From: an uncultured Bacilli bacterium
GTDB lineage: Bacteria; Bacillota_I; Bacilli_A; RFN20; CAG-826
Assembly: GCA_944372115.1 (NCBI GenBank)
Contig: CALVYH010000003.1
Location: 123,264 to 187,263, forward strand
Length of the DNA stretch: 64,000 nt
Direction of reading: 5' to 3'
Shown here: in pieces, positions 44,619 through 53,287 of the stretch
Position numbering within the stretch: the first letter of the stretch is position 1
How the letters are laid out: the number at the start of each line of letters is the position of its first letter
The notes under the pieces: generated by a model
Database searches by the model: none
What the model saw: only the letters and a program-made list of their open reading frames with translations
Told to the model about the DNA's origin: nothing
Position numbers and translations under genes: made by a program

Positions 44619-45587
44619 TTAATAAAGATTAGTTAAAGTGTTTAATAAAAGTAGTGAAGGATTAATGTTTTTAGAAATTAAATTTTCATCTTCTAAAATA
44701 ATTTTTATAGCCTCTTCTAAATTAGAAACGTTTTTATTAATAATTTCAATTAATCCTAAGTAAGGAGTTAAAAATATTTTATCTTTAATTTTGTTTTTAA
44801 TTGCTTCAGCAAAAAGAGCGCTTAATAAATCGTAAAAAATATAAATTTTCTCTTTTGTACTTAATGAAGGGATAATATTTTTTTCAACAAAAAAACGAGA
44901 TTCTCCTTTTCTAGAAAGTCTTTTAATAAATTCAATTAATAATTCTTTAACGTTTAAATATGCTGGATTTGTTAAATTAAGAACAATTTGGTCATAATCA
45001 TTGTATAAATAAGAAAGCAGGTAGAAGTCTTCATTTAAAATTCCTTCCTCTTTAGCTTTGTTTATAAAAATTTCTTTATCAACATCTTTAAAACGTACAA
45101 TTTCTAATCTAGAAAGAATTGTCGGAAGGATTCTTCCTTCGTTTTCACTAGTAAAAATAGCGTATGTATCTTTTGGAGGTTCTTCAATAAATTTTAAAAG
45201 AGCATTAGCCATTTTTGCATTTAAATATTCGATATTTTCAATAATATAAACTTTAATACCTCTTTTTTCAGATGCAGAACGAGAAAAAAGGTCTTCAATT
45301 TTGTTTTTTATATCATCTATTTTTAATGAATCAATTTTTGCATCAAGCATTAAAAAATCACCATATGTTTCTTCTTCAACCCTTAAACAAGTATTACAAT
45401 TTTCACAGGCGAAAATATCTTTTTCACATAATAATGATTTTGAAATATATTTAGCATATGTTCCTAATGAACTTCCTTTTTTGCCAACTAATAAGTAAGC
45501 ATGAAAAAATTTATTATTCTTTAATGCATTAAAAAATAAATTATAAGCATTTGGTTGATATTTTTTTAACTTTTCACTTACTTTCAT
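44619..45587 (-). CDS. holB: DNA polymerase III delta' subunit
   Basis: This 322-residue clamp-loader subunit has an AAA fold with a degenerate Walker A (VGKKGSSLGTY), as expected for delta', a zinc knuckle CENCNTC with an upstream Cys, VYIIENIEYLNAKMANALLKFIEEPP and SRLEIVRF in place of the SRC motif. The ATG at 45587 overlaps the tmk stop by 14 nt; a TTG 15 nt upstream is an alternative. It is in its usual place after tmk. The next gene of the ancestral cluster, ricT, is 2.4 kb away beyond the RNA and glyA. Confidence 0.9.
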   Translation of the reverse strand: MKVSEKLKKYQPNAYNLFFNALKNNKFFHAYLLVGKKGSSLGTYAKYISKSLLCEKDIFACENCNTCLRVEEETYGDFLMLDAKIDSLKIDDIKNKIEDLFSRSASEKRGIKVYIIENIEYLNAKMANALLKFIEEPPKDTYAIFTSENEGRILPTILSRLEIVRFKDVDKEIFINKAKEEGILNEDFYLLSYLYNDYDQIVLNLTNPAYLNVKELLIEFIKRLSRKGESRFFVEKNIIPSLSTKEKIYIFYDLLSALFAEAIKNKIKDKIFLTPYLGLIEIINKNVSNLEEAIKIILEDENLISKNINPSLLLLNTLTNLY

Positions 45588-46200
45588 GTAATTTTTCTTC
45601 AATAATCTTCATAGAATCATTAAGAACTTCATCAATAGATTTAGAAGCATCAATAACTTTGATTCTTGACGGATATTTTTTTGCTAAATCTAAAAAGGTG
45701 TTTCTTACTGTATCGTAAAAAGACATTTTTTCTAAATCTAAACGATTAACTTCCCTATTTTTGTTTTTATCGATTCTTTTTAATGCTTCTTTAGGATCCA
45801 TATCAAAAAGAAGAGTTAAATCTGGTAAAAGGTTATCAGTTGCAAAAATATTTATATTATAAACTTCATCAACCCCAAGATGTTTGCCACCACCTTGATA
45901 GGCTAATGATGAATCGACGAATCTATCGCATAAAACAATTTTATTTTCTTTTAATGCTGGTAAAATCCTTTCTTTTAAATGTTGTCTTCTAGCAGCAGCA
46001 AAAAGAAGTGCTTCGGTGTGGTCATCTAAATTTGTATTGTTTCTATCTAAAATAATAGCACGAATATCTTCAGCGATTTTTACACCACCAGGTTCACGTG
46101 TTAAAACGGTATCATATCCTTCGTTTCTTAATTTTTCATCAACCATTTTAGCAATGGTTGATTTTCCTGATCCATCTATACCTTCAAAACTAATAAACAT
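45574..46200 (-). CDS. tmk: Thymidylate kinase
   Basis: This 208-residue kinase converts dTMP to dTDP. It has the P-loop EGIDGSGKST, the DR-x motif TREPGGVKIAEDIR, DRFVDSSLAYQGGG and the lid segment. The P-loop and length match the Gram-positive enzyme. It lies 14 nt after recR with a weak ribosome site and overlaps holB, within the dnaX-recR-tmk-holB unit. Confidence 0.95.
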   Translation of the reverse strand: MFISFEGIDGSGKSTIAKMVDEKLRNEGYDTVLTREPGGVKIAEDIRAIILDRNNTNLDDHTEALLFAAARRQHLKERILPALKENKIVLCDRFVDSSLAYQGGGKHLGVDEVYNINIFATDNLLPDLTLLFDMDPKEALKRIDKNKNREVNRLDLEKMSFYDTVRNTFLDLAKKYPSRIKVIDASKSIDEVLNDSMKIIEEKLHESK

Positions 46201-46214
46201 ATCTTTTACCTTTT

Positions 46215-46811
46215 TTATTTTAATTCTGTTCTATTTTCTAAAGCTTTTAAAAGCGTTAAGTTATCACTATATTCAATATTTGATCCCATTGGAATTCCAT
46301 GGGCAAGTCTAGAAACTTTTATAGGGTAATCTTCATAAATTTTTGCAATATATAATGCGGTTGTTTCGCCTTCGATTGTAGGATTAGTCGCAATAATTAA
46401 CTCTTTAATATTTTCTTTTTTAATTCGATAAGTTAATTGATCGATATTTAAATCTTTTATCGTTTTTCCTTTTGAAGATGAAATTTCGCCGTTTAAACAA
46501 TGATAAACTCCCTTAAAAGATTCGGTTCTTTCGAAAGTTAAAATATCTTTTGGATAAGAAACGACAATGCAAACATCATGGCTTCTATCTTTTCCACAAT
46601 ATGGGCATTCGCTAGTATCAATTAATGCTCCACAATTAGGGCAAGTATGAATTTTTTCTTTTGCTTCCTTAATTGTGCTAATTAAAAAATCAACTTTTCG
46701 ATCATCCATATCCAAAATAGCATAAGCCATCCTTTCAGCGGTTTTTTCTCCAATTGAAGGGAATGATTTAAAAGCTTCAGTTAAATTAATTATTGATAAG
46801 AGTTCTTTCAT
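46215..46811 (-). CDS. recR: Recombination protein RecR
   Basis: This 198-residue protein acts with RecO and RecF in loading RecA at gaps. It shows the helix-hairpin-helix FKSFPSIGEKTAERMAYAIL, the four-Cys zinc finger CPNCGALIDTSECPYC, and the Toprim segment IATNPTIEGETTALYI. The spacing after ebfC is 2 nt. Length is standard. Confidence 0.95.
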   Translation of the reverse strand: MKELLSIINLTEAFKSFPSIGEKTAERMAYAILDMDDRKVDFLISTIKEAKEKIHTCPNCGALIDTSECPYCGKDRSHDVCIVVSYPKDILTFERTESFKGVYHCLNGEISSSKGKTIKDLNIDQLTYRIKKENIKELIIATNPTIEGETTALYIAKIYEDYPIKVSRLAHGIPMGSNIEYSDNLTLLKALENRTELK

Positions 46812-46813
46812 TT

Positions 46814-47119
46814 TTAAAAGAACATTCCTCCTGGTTGTTGTTGAAATTTAGCCATGAGTTCATCTTCTTTAGCCATAATTTCGTCTTTTGCCTTGTTATA
46901 AGCTAAAACAATAGCTTCTTCAATCATATCTTTATCATCTTTGGTTAAGACAGAATAATCTAAAATTGTAACTTTTTCTAATGTGAAATCACCTTTTAAA
47001 GAAACTTCAACAATTCCATTTGCACTACCTTTAAAAGTTGTTTCTTCTAATTTTTTGTGTTCTTTTTCATATTCTCTTTGCATTTTTTTAACAGATTGAA
47101 GCATTTGTTGCATGTTCAT
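46814..47119 (-). CDS. ebfC: YbaB/EbfC-family nucleoid-associated protein
   Basis: This 101-residue protein starts MNMQQMLQSVKKMQREYEK, the usual amphipathic helix, followed by the strand region VEVSLKGDFTLEKVTI and a second helix. It forms a DNA-binding dimer; the cellular role is still vague. Position between dnaX and recR is conserved across bacteria. A good AAGGAG site is present. Confidence 0.92.
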   Translation of the reverse strand: MNMQQMLQSVKKMQREYEKEHKKLEETTFKGSANGIVEVSLKGDFTLEKVTILDYSVLTKDDKDMIEEAIVLAYNKAKDEIMAKEDELMAKFQQQPGGMFF

Positions 47120-47136
47120 AATATTTTTTCTCCTTT

Positions 47137-48831
47137 TTATTCAAATTTTATATCATTTATATTCAAATCTCTTGCTCTAGGTAGTCTTTTTACTTCATCT
47201 AAATTACGATATAAACTAACTAAATTAGTTGATTGAATTCTATCTAAAGCGTAAATATTAATATTTTTACCAACTATTTTATACAAACATTCCTGTAGTT
47301 TCTTTTGGTTAGCTTTGATATTAATAAGTTTAGCTCTTGATGAAAGATTATAAGATAAAACAAGTATTGTGTCAGTAAGTAAATATGGAACACCTTCTAA
47401 AAGAAGGGTTATATAAGGTTCTAAAGAAGGGTCTTTTTTAAATGGAATTAATAATTTCCATCTACTCATTAATTCTCTTTTTGCCTCTTTATTTGATAAA
47501 ACAGTTAATTTAATTAAGTCATCTTGACTCAAAACATAAGAAGTTCCATCTTTAGCAAGACCATTATCTTGAGTAAAAACATCTTTCTTGTCTTCAGTAA
47601 AAATTGGATCAAGCTTAGAAATAGTATTAATAATTGAAGTAGGAGTTGGATTTTTATCTTCCTTAACAACTTCTTTAATAACAGGTACCTCTTTAACAAC
47701 TTCTTTAACAATTACTTTTTCTTTAATGGGCTCATCTTTTTTAATTTTTTCTTCTTTTATTGAGGTATTGGTATCAATAAGTTTTATTAAATAAAGTTCT
47801 ATTAAAAGAGATGGATTATTTGTGATTTTTAATTCTTTTATTAAGTCTAAAAGAACATTAATCATATTGGTAATCTCTTCTTCATTAAAATATTTATTTA
47901 TTAATGAAGTATATAAATCTTCTTTGTCGTTTCTAATTTTAGAAGCAATTAAAGCATCTTTTAACATAGTTAATAAATCGTTAATTAAGCGAGTTAAATC
48001 GACATTTTTTGAAATTAAGTTGTTAAAAGATGATACTAAATTTTGATAATCTTTATTTTTAATTAATTCTAGCAATGTAATTTTTTCTTTTTTAGTTGTT
48101 AAACCAAATAAAGATTCAATATCTTTAGCGTGCAATGAATTTGAAGATGAAGAAAAAGAAATCAATTGATCTAAAATTGATAAAGCATCTCTAGCCCCAC
48201 CATTAGCAAGTTCAACAATTTCATCAATCGCATCTTCTTCAAAAGAAATATTCTCTTTTTTTAAAACATCAGTTAAAAGAGATGTCAGTTCTTCATCGCT
48301 TAATTTTTTAAATTCATATCTTTGACATCTTGAAACAATTGTTGGTAAGACTTTATATAATTCGGTAGTACATAAAATAAAAACAACATTTGAAGGGGGT
48401 TCTTCTAAAGTTTTAAGTAAAGCATTAAAAGCATTTGTTGTTAACATATGAACTTCGTCAATGATATAAACTTTATATCTTGATTTAGTTGGAGCATATT
48501 TAACTCTTTCAATTAAATTTCTAATTTCTTCAACCCCACTATTACTAGCAGCGTCTATCTCTATAACATCAGGAGAAGTTCCTTCACTAATCTCTTTACA
48601 GTTTGAACAGTGATTACAAATATTTCCCATTCCTTCTTCGCAATTTAAGGCTTTTGCCAAAAGTCTAGCAATGGATGTTTTTCCTGTTCCTCTTGGACCG
48701 CTAAAAAGATATGCATGAGCAATTTTATTTTCTTTTAAAGCGTTCTCAAGTGTTTTTACAATTGGTTTTTGTCCATAAACTTCATCAAATGAAGTTGAAC
48801 GATATTTTCTATATAATGCAAGATAAGACAT
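47137..48831 (-). CDS. dnaX: DNA polymerase III subunits gamma/tau
   Basis: This 564-residue clamp-loader ATPase has Walker A GPRGTGKTS near residue 45, the zinc ligands CNHCSNC with an upstream Cys, Walker B YIIDEVHML, EEPPSNVVFILCTTE and the SRC arginine finger in VSRCQRYEF. After domain III a linker of Lys/Glu/Val repeats (KEVVKEVPVIKEVVKE, about 375-390) leads to the tau-like C-terminus. The one AAAAAAG I see is not in the frame needed for a -1 shift, so no gamma-producing slip is evident. It heads the minus-strand cluster. Confidence 0.95.
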   Translation of the reverse strand: MSYLALYRKYRSTSFDEVYGQKPIVKTLENALKENKIAHAYLFSGPRGTGKTSIARLLAKALNCEEGMGNICNHCSNCKEISEGTSPDVIEIDAASNSGVEEIRNLIERVKYAPTKSRYKVYIIDEVHMLTTNAFNALLKTLEEPPSNVVFILCTTELYKVLPTIVSRCQRYEFKKLSDEELTSLLTDVLKKENISFEEDAIDEIVELANGGARDALSILDQLISFSSSSNSLHAKDIESLFGLTTKKEKITLLELIKNKDYQNLVSSFNNLISKNVDLTRLINDLLTMLKDALIASKIRNDKEDLYTSLINKYFNEEEITNMINVLLDLIKELKITNNPSLLIELYLIKLIDTNTSIKEEKIKKDEPIKEKVIVKEVVKEVPVIKEVVKEDKNPTPTSIINTISKLDPIFTEDKKDVFTQDNGLAKDGTSYVLSQDDLIKLTVLSNKEAKRELMSRWKLLIPFKKDPSLEPYITLLLEGVPYLLTDTILVLSYNLSSRAKLINIKANQKKLQECLYKIVGKNINIYALDRIQSTNLVSLYRNLDEVKRLPRARDLNINDIKFE

Positions 48832-48865
48832 AAATTTTAATTACCTAAAAATTATAACTTATTTA

Positions 48866-48889
48866 ATCTTAAATATTAATATTTAAGAT
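48866..48889. promoter_or_regulatory. Perfect 24-bp palindrome between dnaX and prfA
   Basis: ATCTTAAATATT (48866-48877) and its exact complement (48878-48889). An outer AACTTAT (48856-48862) / ATAAGTT (48894-48900) extends it to 45 nt. As the flanking genes diverge, an operator is likelier than a terminator. Confidence 0.5.
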
Positions 48890-48921
48890 AGTTATAAGTT
48901 TATTTATCTAAATTTATTTAA

Positions 48922-48927
48922 TATAAT
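48922..48927 (+). promoter_or_regulatory. -10 box upstream of prfA
   Basis: TATAAT, with a poor -35 (TTTATT at 48899). Transcription would begin near 48935, giving a leader of about 120 nt to prfA. A short ATG frame of 21 codons (48935-49000) starts exactly there. Confidence 0.45.
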
Positions 48928-49054
48928 AAGGCGCATGGAAAGAAAAAATGACGTTATTATTCACATAAATCTTTTTGAAACTACTTTAAAACGTATATAA
49001 CATTTATCTTTATTTTTTAATTTTTTTAATTTTTAAAGTGGAGGATAAAAAACT

Positions 49055-50137
49055 ATGATGGATAAAAATATGTATGATAGATTAAAAACTAGTGAAGAAA
49101 GAATAAAAGAAATCGATGAGTTATTATTAAAAGAAGAAACTGCTAAAGATATGAAATTATTCAAATCTTTATCAAAAGAAAGAAGTAACCTTGAGCCTGT
49201 TGTTGAAAAATTTCATGAATATCAAGAAGCTGAAAATAATAAAAATGACGCTTTAATTATGGCAAATGATTCTGATCCAGAAATTGCATCAATGGCTAAA
49301 GAAGAAATTAAAAATAATGAAGAAAAAATTGATAAAATAGTTGAAGAACTTCGTATTTTACTTATTCCTAAAGATCCAAATGATGGGAAAGACATTATTT
49401 TTGAAATTAAAGGCGCAGTCGGAGGAGATGAAGCTAATATTTTTGCTGGCGACTTATTTAGAATGTATACACGTTACTGCGATAAAGAAGGCTATAAAGT
49501 TAAAATATTAGATGAATCACCTTGTGGAGTTGGTGGATATTCATATATTTCTTTTGTAGTTAGCGGAGCCGATGCTTATTCACATTTAAAATATGAAAGT
49601 GGAGTTCATAGAGTCCAAAGAGTTCCTAAGACTGAAGCAAGTGGAAGAATTCATACTTCAACAGCAACCGTTGTTGTCATGCCACAAGTTGAAGTTAATG
49701 AAGTTACGATAAGAACCGAAGATTTAAGAGTTGATAGATATCGTTCTCAAGGAGCAGGTGGCCAAAACGTTAATAAAACTGAATCAGCTGTTAGAATCAC
49801 CCATATTCCTACTGGGATTGTCGTTTCTTGTCAAACTGAAAAATCTCAAATTCAAAATCATGAAATTTGTATGCAAATGTTAGCTTCTAAACTTGCTCAA
49901 TTAGAAGAAGAAAAGAAAGAAAAAACAGAAGCTTCATTCCGTTCAAAGATTGGAAGTGGCGATAGAAATGAAAAAATTAGAACATATAACTATCCACAAA
50001 ATAGAGTTACAGATCATAGAATTGGCTTTACAATTCAACAATTAGATAGAGTTATGGAAGGCGAACTTGATTCTATTATTGAGGCATTAATGAATTATGA
50101 ACAAGAACAACTTATTAAAGGAAACAAACTTGACTAA
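49055..50137 (+). CDS. prfA: Peptide chain release factor 1
   Basis: This 360-residue factor ends translation at UAA and UAG. The stop-reading tripeptide region reads RVPKTEASGRIHTS, with PKT at the PxT site of RF1, and the catalytic GGQ is in [14 protein letters not shown]. Length is standard. GGAGG about 10 nt upstream of two adjacent ATGs gives the start. It leads the prfA-prmC-tsaC-rpiB unit. RF2 is also in the window, so UGA is a stop. Confidence 0.97.
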   Translation: MMDKNMYDRLKTSEERIKEIDELLLKEETAKDMKLFKSLSKERSNLEPVVEKFHEYQEAENNKNDALIMANDSDPEIASMAKEEIKNNEEKIDKIVEELRILLIPKDPNDGKDIIFEIKGAVGGDEANIFAGDLFRMYTRYCDKEGYKVKILDESPCGVGGYSYISFVVSGADAYSHLKYESGVHRVQRVPKTEASGRIHTSTATVVVMPQVEVNEVTIRTEDLRVDRYRSQGAGGQNVNKTESAVRITHIPTGIVVSCQTEKSQIQNHEICMQMLASKLAQLEEEKKEKTEASFRSKIGSGDRNEKIRTYNYPQNRVTDHRIGFTIQQLDRVMEGELDSIIEALMNYEQEQLIKGNKLD

Positions 50138-50987
50138 TCGAGAAGTTTATCTTTCTTATAAAGGGAAGGGTAATAAAGAATATATAAATTCAACAGTTTT
50201 AAATGCTTTATTGAATGAAGTAAATGGTTTTAAATCTTTTTCTGAATTAATTTTAAATTTTGATAAAGAAATTAAAAACTACGATAAATTTGTTGAATTA
50301 TTTAATAAAGTAGATAGCGGATATCCTTTAGCCTATGCTTTAGGAAAAGCTCCATTTATTAATTTAGAATTAAAGGTTGATAAGTCAACTCTTATTCCAC
50401 GTCCAGAAACAGAAGAACTTGTGACAAAAGCAGTCGATTATGTTCGTAAATTTGGTGTTCCACGTGGAAATATTTATGATTGTTGTACAGGAAGTGGAGC
50501 TATAGCTTTAGCGATGAAAAAGTATTTTCCTGATTCAAATGTGTATGCTAGTGATATTTCAAAAGATGCAATAGAAATTGCAAAAGAGAATAGCAAAAAT
50601 TTAAATTTGGATGTCACCTTTTTTATAGGAAATAAATGCAATCCTATTATGAATAGCGATATTAAAATTGATATATTTTTGTCGAATCCTCCTTATGTTG
50701 AAAAAATGGAGGATATTGATGAAAATGTAAAAAAATACGAACCTCTTGATGCTATTTATGTTGAAAATGGCATCGAATTTTATGAATATTTCTTTAAAAA
50801 TCATAGAAAATTTATGAAAGAACATTTTATGATGGGCTTTGAAATAAATTATGATCAAGAAGAAAAATTAACAGAATTAGTTGAAAAATATTTTGATGTG
50901 GAACATACAGCTTATTCTTTTAGCAAAGATTTTTATGGTAAAACGAGATTTTTATTTATTTTTGGAGGAGTAGTAGTTGAGGAATGA
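50130..50987 (+). CDS. prmC: Release factor glutamine methyltransferase
   Basis: This 285-residue enzyme methylates the GGQ glutamine of both release factors. It has RPETEELVTKAV, the SAM motif YDCCTGSGAIALA and the substrate motif SNPPYVEKME. The TTG at 50130 has AAAGGA 7 nt upstream and overlaps prfA by 8 nt. An in-frame ATG at 50097 would overlap prfA by 41 nt with a poor ribosome site, though it cannot be excluded. The prfA-prmC order is conserved. Confidence 0.9.
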   Translation: MTNREVYLSYKGKGNKEYINSTVLNALLNEVNGFKSFSELILNFDKEIKNYDKFVELFNKVDSGYPLAYALGKAPFINLELKVDKSTLIPRPETEELVTKAVDYVRKFGVPRGNIYDCCTGSGAIALAMKKYFPDSNVYASDISKDAIEIAKENSKNLNLDVTFFIGNKCNPIMNSDIKIDIFLSNPPYVEKMEDIDENVKKYEPLDAIYVENGIEFYEYFFKNHRKFMKEHFMMGFEINYDQEEKLTELVEKYFDVEHTAYSFSKDFYGKTRFLFIFGGVVVEE

Positions 50988-51583
50988 TATTTTTAAATCA
51001 AAATCAAATAGATGAAGTTGTAGATTTATTTAATCAAGGTAAAATAATTGCTTTTCCAACTGAAACGGTATTTGGGTTAGGTGTTTTATCTACAAAAAAA
51101 GAATATTTTGAAGAGTTAGTAAGGGTTAAAAAAAGAGATCCAAATAAACCATTTACTTTAATGATTTCTTCTCTTGAACAAGTAGAAGACATCTTATATG
51201 TTTCTCCATTAGCTAAAAAAATAATAAATAAATTTTCGCCTGGCCCATTAACAATAATCTTAAAAGCTAAAGAAAATATACCTTCCTATTTAGATTTAAA
51301 TACTGGATTTGTTGGAATCAGAATTCCAGATTCTAAGTTTATCTTAAGTGTTTTAGAAAAACTGAATAAGCCATTATTAGTTCCAAGCGCAAATCCTGCA
51401 AATTTAGAACCTGCAAAAAATGATAAGGAAGCTTATGATTATTTTAAAGATGAAATTTCAGGAATTGTTAAAGGTGGGTCAACAAGTAATATTCCATCAA
51501 CGGTTGTTAAAATAGATGGAGAAAATATTACAATGTTAAGAGAAGGAAGCATAAAGTTAAAGGAAATTTTGGAGGTAAAATAA
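50984..51583 (+). CDS. tsaC: Threonylcarbamoyl-AMP synthase (TsaC/YrdC/Sua5 family)
   Basis: This 199-residue enzyme makes threonylcarbamoyl-AMP for the t6A37 modification of ANN-reading tRNAs. It has IAFPTETVFGLG, KKRDPNKPFTLMI, SPGPLTIIL, VPSANPAN and PSTVVKI. It is the single-domain TsaC length; the longer Sua5 form has an extra domain. Its start overlaps the prmC stop by 4 nt. Confidence 0.95.
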   Translation: MIFLNQNQIDEVVDLFNQGKIIAFPTETVFGLGVLSTKKEYFEELVRVKKRDPNKPFTLMISSLEQVEDILYVSPLAKKIINKFSPGPLTIILKAKENIPSYLDLNTGFVGIRIPDSKFILSVLEKLNKPLLVPSANPANLEPAKNDKEAYDYFKDEISGIVKGGSTSNIPSTVVKIDGENITMLREGSIKLKEILEVK

Positions 51584-52023
51584 TGATTATTTCAATTGGT
51601 TCCGATCATGGTGGATTTGATTATAAGACGAAATTAATTCAAGATTTAGAAAAAGAAGGCTACACACTTATTGATTGTGGAACAGATTCAAAAGAAAGTT
51701 GTAATTATGCAACTTTTGCTTTAAAAGCAGCTTTAAAAGTAGAACATCATGAAGCTGATTTAGCAATTTTAATTTGTTCTTCTGGCGAAGGAGTTTCTAT
51801 GGCCGCAAATAAAGTTAAACATGTAAGATGCGCTATTTTATATAATGATGAAGTCGCTCATTTAGCAAAAGAACATAATGACGCAAACGCTATTGCTTTT
51901 GGTGCAAAGTTCATGAGTTATGAAGACGTCTTAAAAAGAGTTCGTATTTTTTTAAATTCTAAATTTGAAGGTGGAAGACATATTGAAAGAGTAAAAACAT
52001 TCGATGAATTCAAAGAAAAATAG
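51583..52023 (+). CDS. rpiB: Ribose-5-phosphate isomerase B (RpiB/LacAB family)
   Basis: This 146-residue enzyme interconverts ribose-5-phosphate and ribulose-5-phosphate. It has GSDHGGFDYK at the start and the catalytic Cys in ICSSGEGVSMAANK. The usual RpiB motif is CGTGIG-x-S-x-AANK; here CSSGEG keeps the Cys but changes the anion loop, so a related sugar phosphate is possible. It overlaps tsaC by one base (TAATG). A terminator follows. Confidence 0.85.
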   Translation: MIISIGSDHGGFDYKTKLIQDLEKEGYTLIDCGTDSKESCNYATFALKAALKVEHHEADLAILICSSGEGVSMAANKVKHVRCAILYNDEVAHLAKEHNDANAIAFGAKFMSYEDVLKRVRIFLNSKFEGGRHIERVKTFDEFKEK

Positions 52024-52056
52024 AAAACTTTAATTTTAAAAATATAAGCAAAAAAA

Positions 52057-52084
52057 GTGGCTTTTTAAAAAAAGTCATTTTTTT
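52057..52084 (+). terminator. Terminator after rpiB
   Basis: A 10-bp stem GTGGCTTTTT / AAAAAGTCAT with G-T pairs (52057-52066 with 52069-52078), then a run of T. Confidence 0.75.
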
Positions 52085-52138
52085 GTGAATATTTTTTTAA
52101 TTTCTAGCATTCTTGTATAGTGCAAGGGGGTGATACTT

Positions 52139-53287
52139 ATGGATTACACTTGCCCGCTCTGTGGAAACAAAGATCCAAAATATTTTGGATACCGAAATGG
52201 AAAGATATATTGTAGGAGATGTATTTCCTTTCATGGTGAGATGGCTTCTGAAACTATCCTTTCTTTAAACAAAAATAAATTTTTCAAAGCAAATATCTCT
52301 TATACACTTAGCCAAGAACAAGAAGAAATTTCACTAAAAATACTTGAGGGTTTTAAAAGGAAGAAAAACACTTTAGTTTATGCAGTCTGTGGAGCGGGCA
52401 AAACGGAATTAGTTTTTAAAGTTATTGAATACGCACTAAAAAAAGGAGGTCATGTTGGTTTTGCAATTCCTAGGAAAGATGTAGTTATTGAACTTAGAGA
52501 AAGACTTGCAAAAACATTTGATAAAAATAAAGTAATTGCTCTATATGGCGGGCATAATAATGAGTTAACTGGGGACATTATAGTATTAACAACTCATCAG
52601 TTATATCGTTATGAACATTATTTTGATCTTTTAATTTTAGATGAAATTGATGCTTTTCCATATAAAGACAATCCAACATTAGAAGCATTATTTAAAAGAA
52701 GTATTAAAGGAAATTATGTGATGATGTCGGCTACGCCCTCAAAAAGAATTATTGATGAGTTTAACTCCCCATCTCATCAAATATTAAAACTTTTTCACCG
52801 TTATCATAAAAATCCCTTACCTCTACCAAAAGTAAAAATAGAATTTTTGATTTTTAAATACATATTTCTGATTAAAAAATTAAAAGAATTTATAAAAGAA
52901 GATAAACCGGTTTTAGTTTTTGCTCCAACTATTAAAGAAAGTGAAAGTTTATTTTCTTTAGTGCGTATATTTTTAAAAGGAGGGAATGTTGTTCATTCCA
53001 AAAAAGAAGATCGTCCTGAAATAATATCCGATTTTAGAGAGCGTAAATATAAGTTTTTAATTACTACGTCAGTATTAGAAAGAGGGGTTACTCTTTCTAA
53101 TTTACAGGTAATTATTTTCCATAGTGACCATTATTTATATACTTCAAGCGCCTTAATTCAAATTTCAGGACGAGTCGGAAGAGTTAAAGATTTTCCTAAA
53201 GGTGAGATCATTTATATAGCTAGCAAAAAAACTAAAGAAATGGAGGAATCAATTGAAACAATTAATGGATACAACAAAGATTTGTAA
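52139..53287 (+). CDS. comFA: ComFA-like competence helicase
   Basis: This 382-residue DEAD/H helicase has an N-terminal four-Cys zinc finger (CPLCG, CRRC), Walker A AVCGAGKTE near residue 95, DEIDAF as motif II, MSATPS as motif III and a C-terminal QISGRVGR motif VI. ComFA drives single-stranded DNA inward during transformation. The ATG at 52139 has AAGGGGG 8 nt upstream; a GTG at 52130 lies inside that site. ComFC overlaps its 3' end. Confidence 0.92.
   Translation: MDYTCPLCGNKDPKYFGYRNGKIYCRRCISFHGEMASETILSLNKNKFFKANISYTLSQEQEEISLKILEGFKRKKNTLVYAVCGAGKTELVFKVIEYALKKGGHVGFAIPRKDVVIELRERLAKTFDKNKVIALYGGHNNELTGDIIVLTTHQLYRYEHYFDLLILDEIDAFPYKDNPTLEALFKRSIKGNYVMMSATPSKRIIDEFNSPSHQILKLFHRYHKNPLPLPKVKIEFLIFKYIFLIKKLKEFIKEDKPVLVFAPTIKESESLFSLVRIFLKGGNVVHSKKEDRPEIISDFRERKYKFLITTSVLERGVTLSNLQVIIFHSDHYLYTSSALIQISGRVGRVKDFPKGEIIYIASKKTKEMEESIETINGYNKDL

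Noticed and set aside
47137..48831. Programmed -1 frameshift in dnaX at an AAAAAAG run
   Set aside because: The run reads AAA AAA G in the zero frame, not A AAA AAG, and I see no following stem of the required kind.
48832..49054. SRP RNA gene upstream of dnaX, as in many Firmicutes
   Set aside because: No GGAAG...AGCAGCC-type SRP core occurs; the region holds only a palindrome and a promoter.
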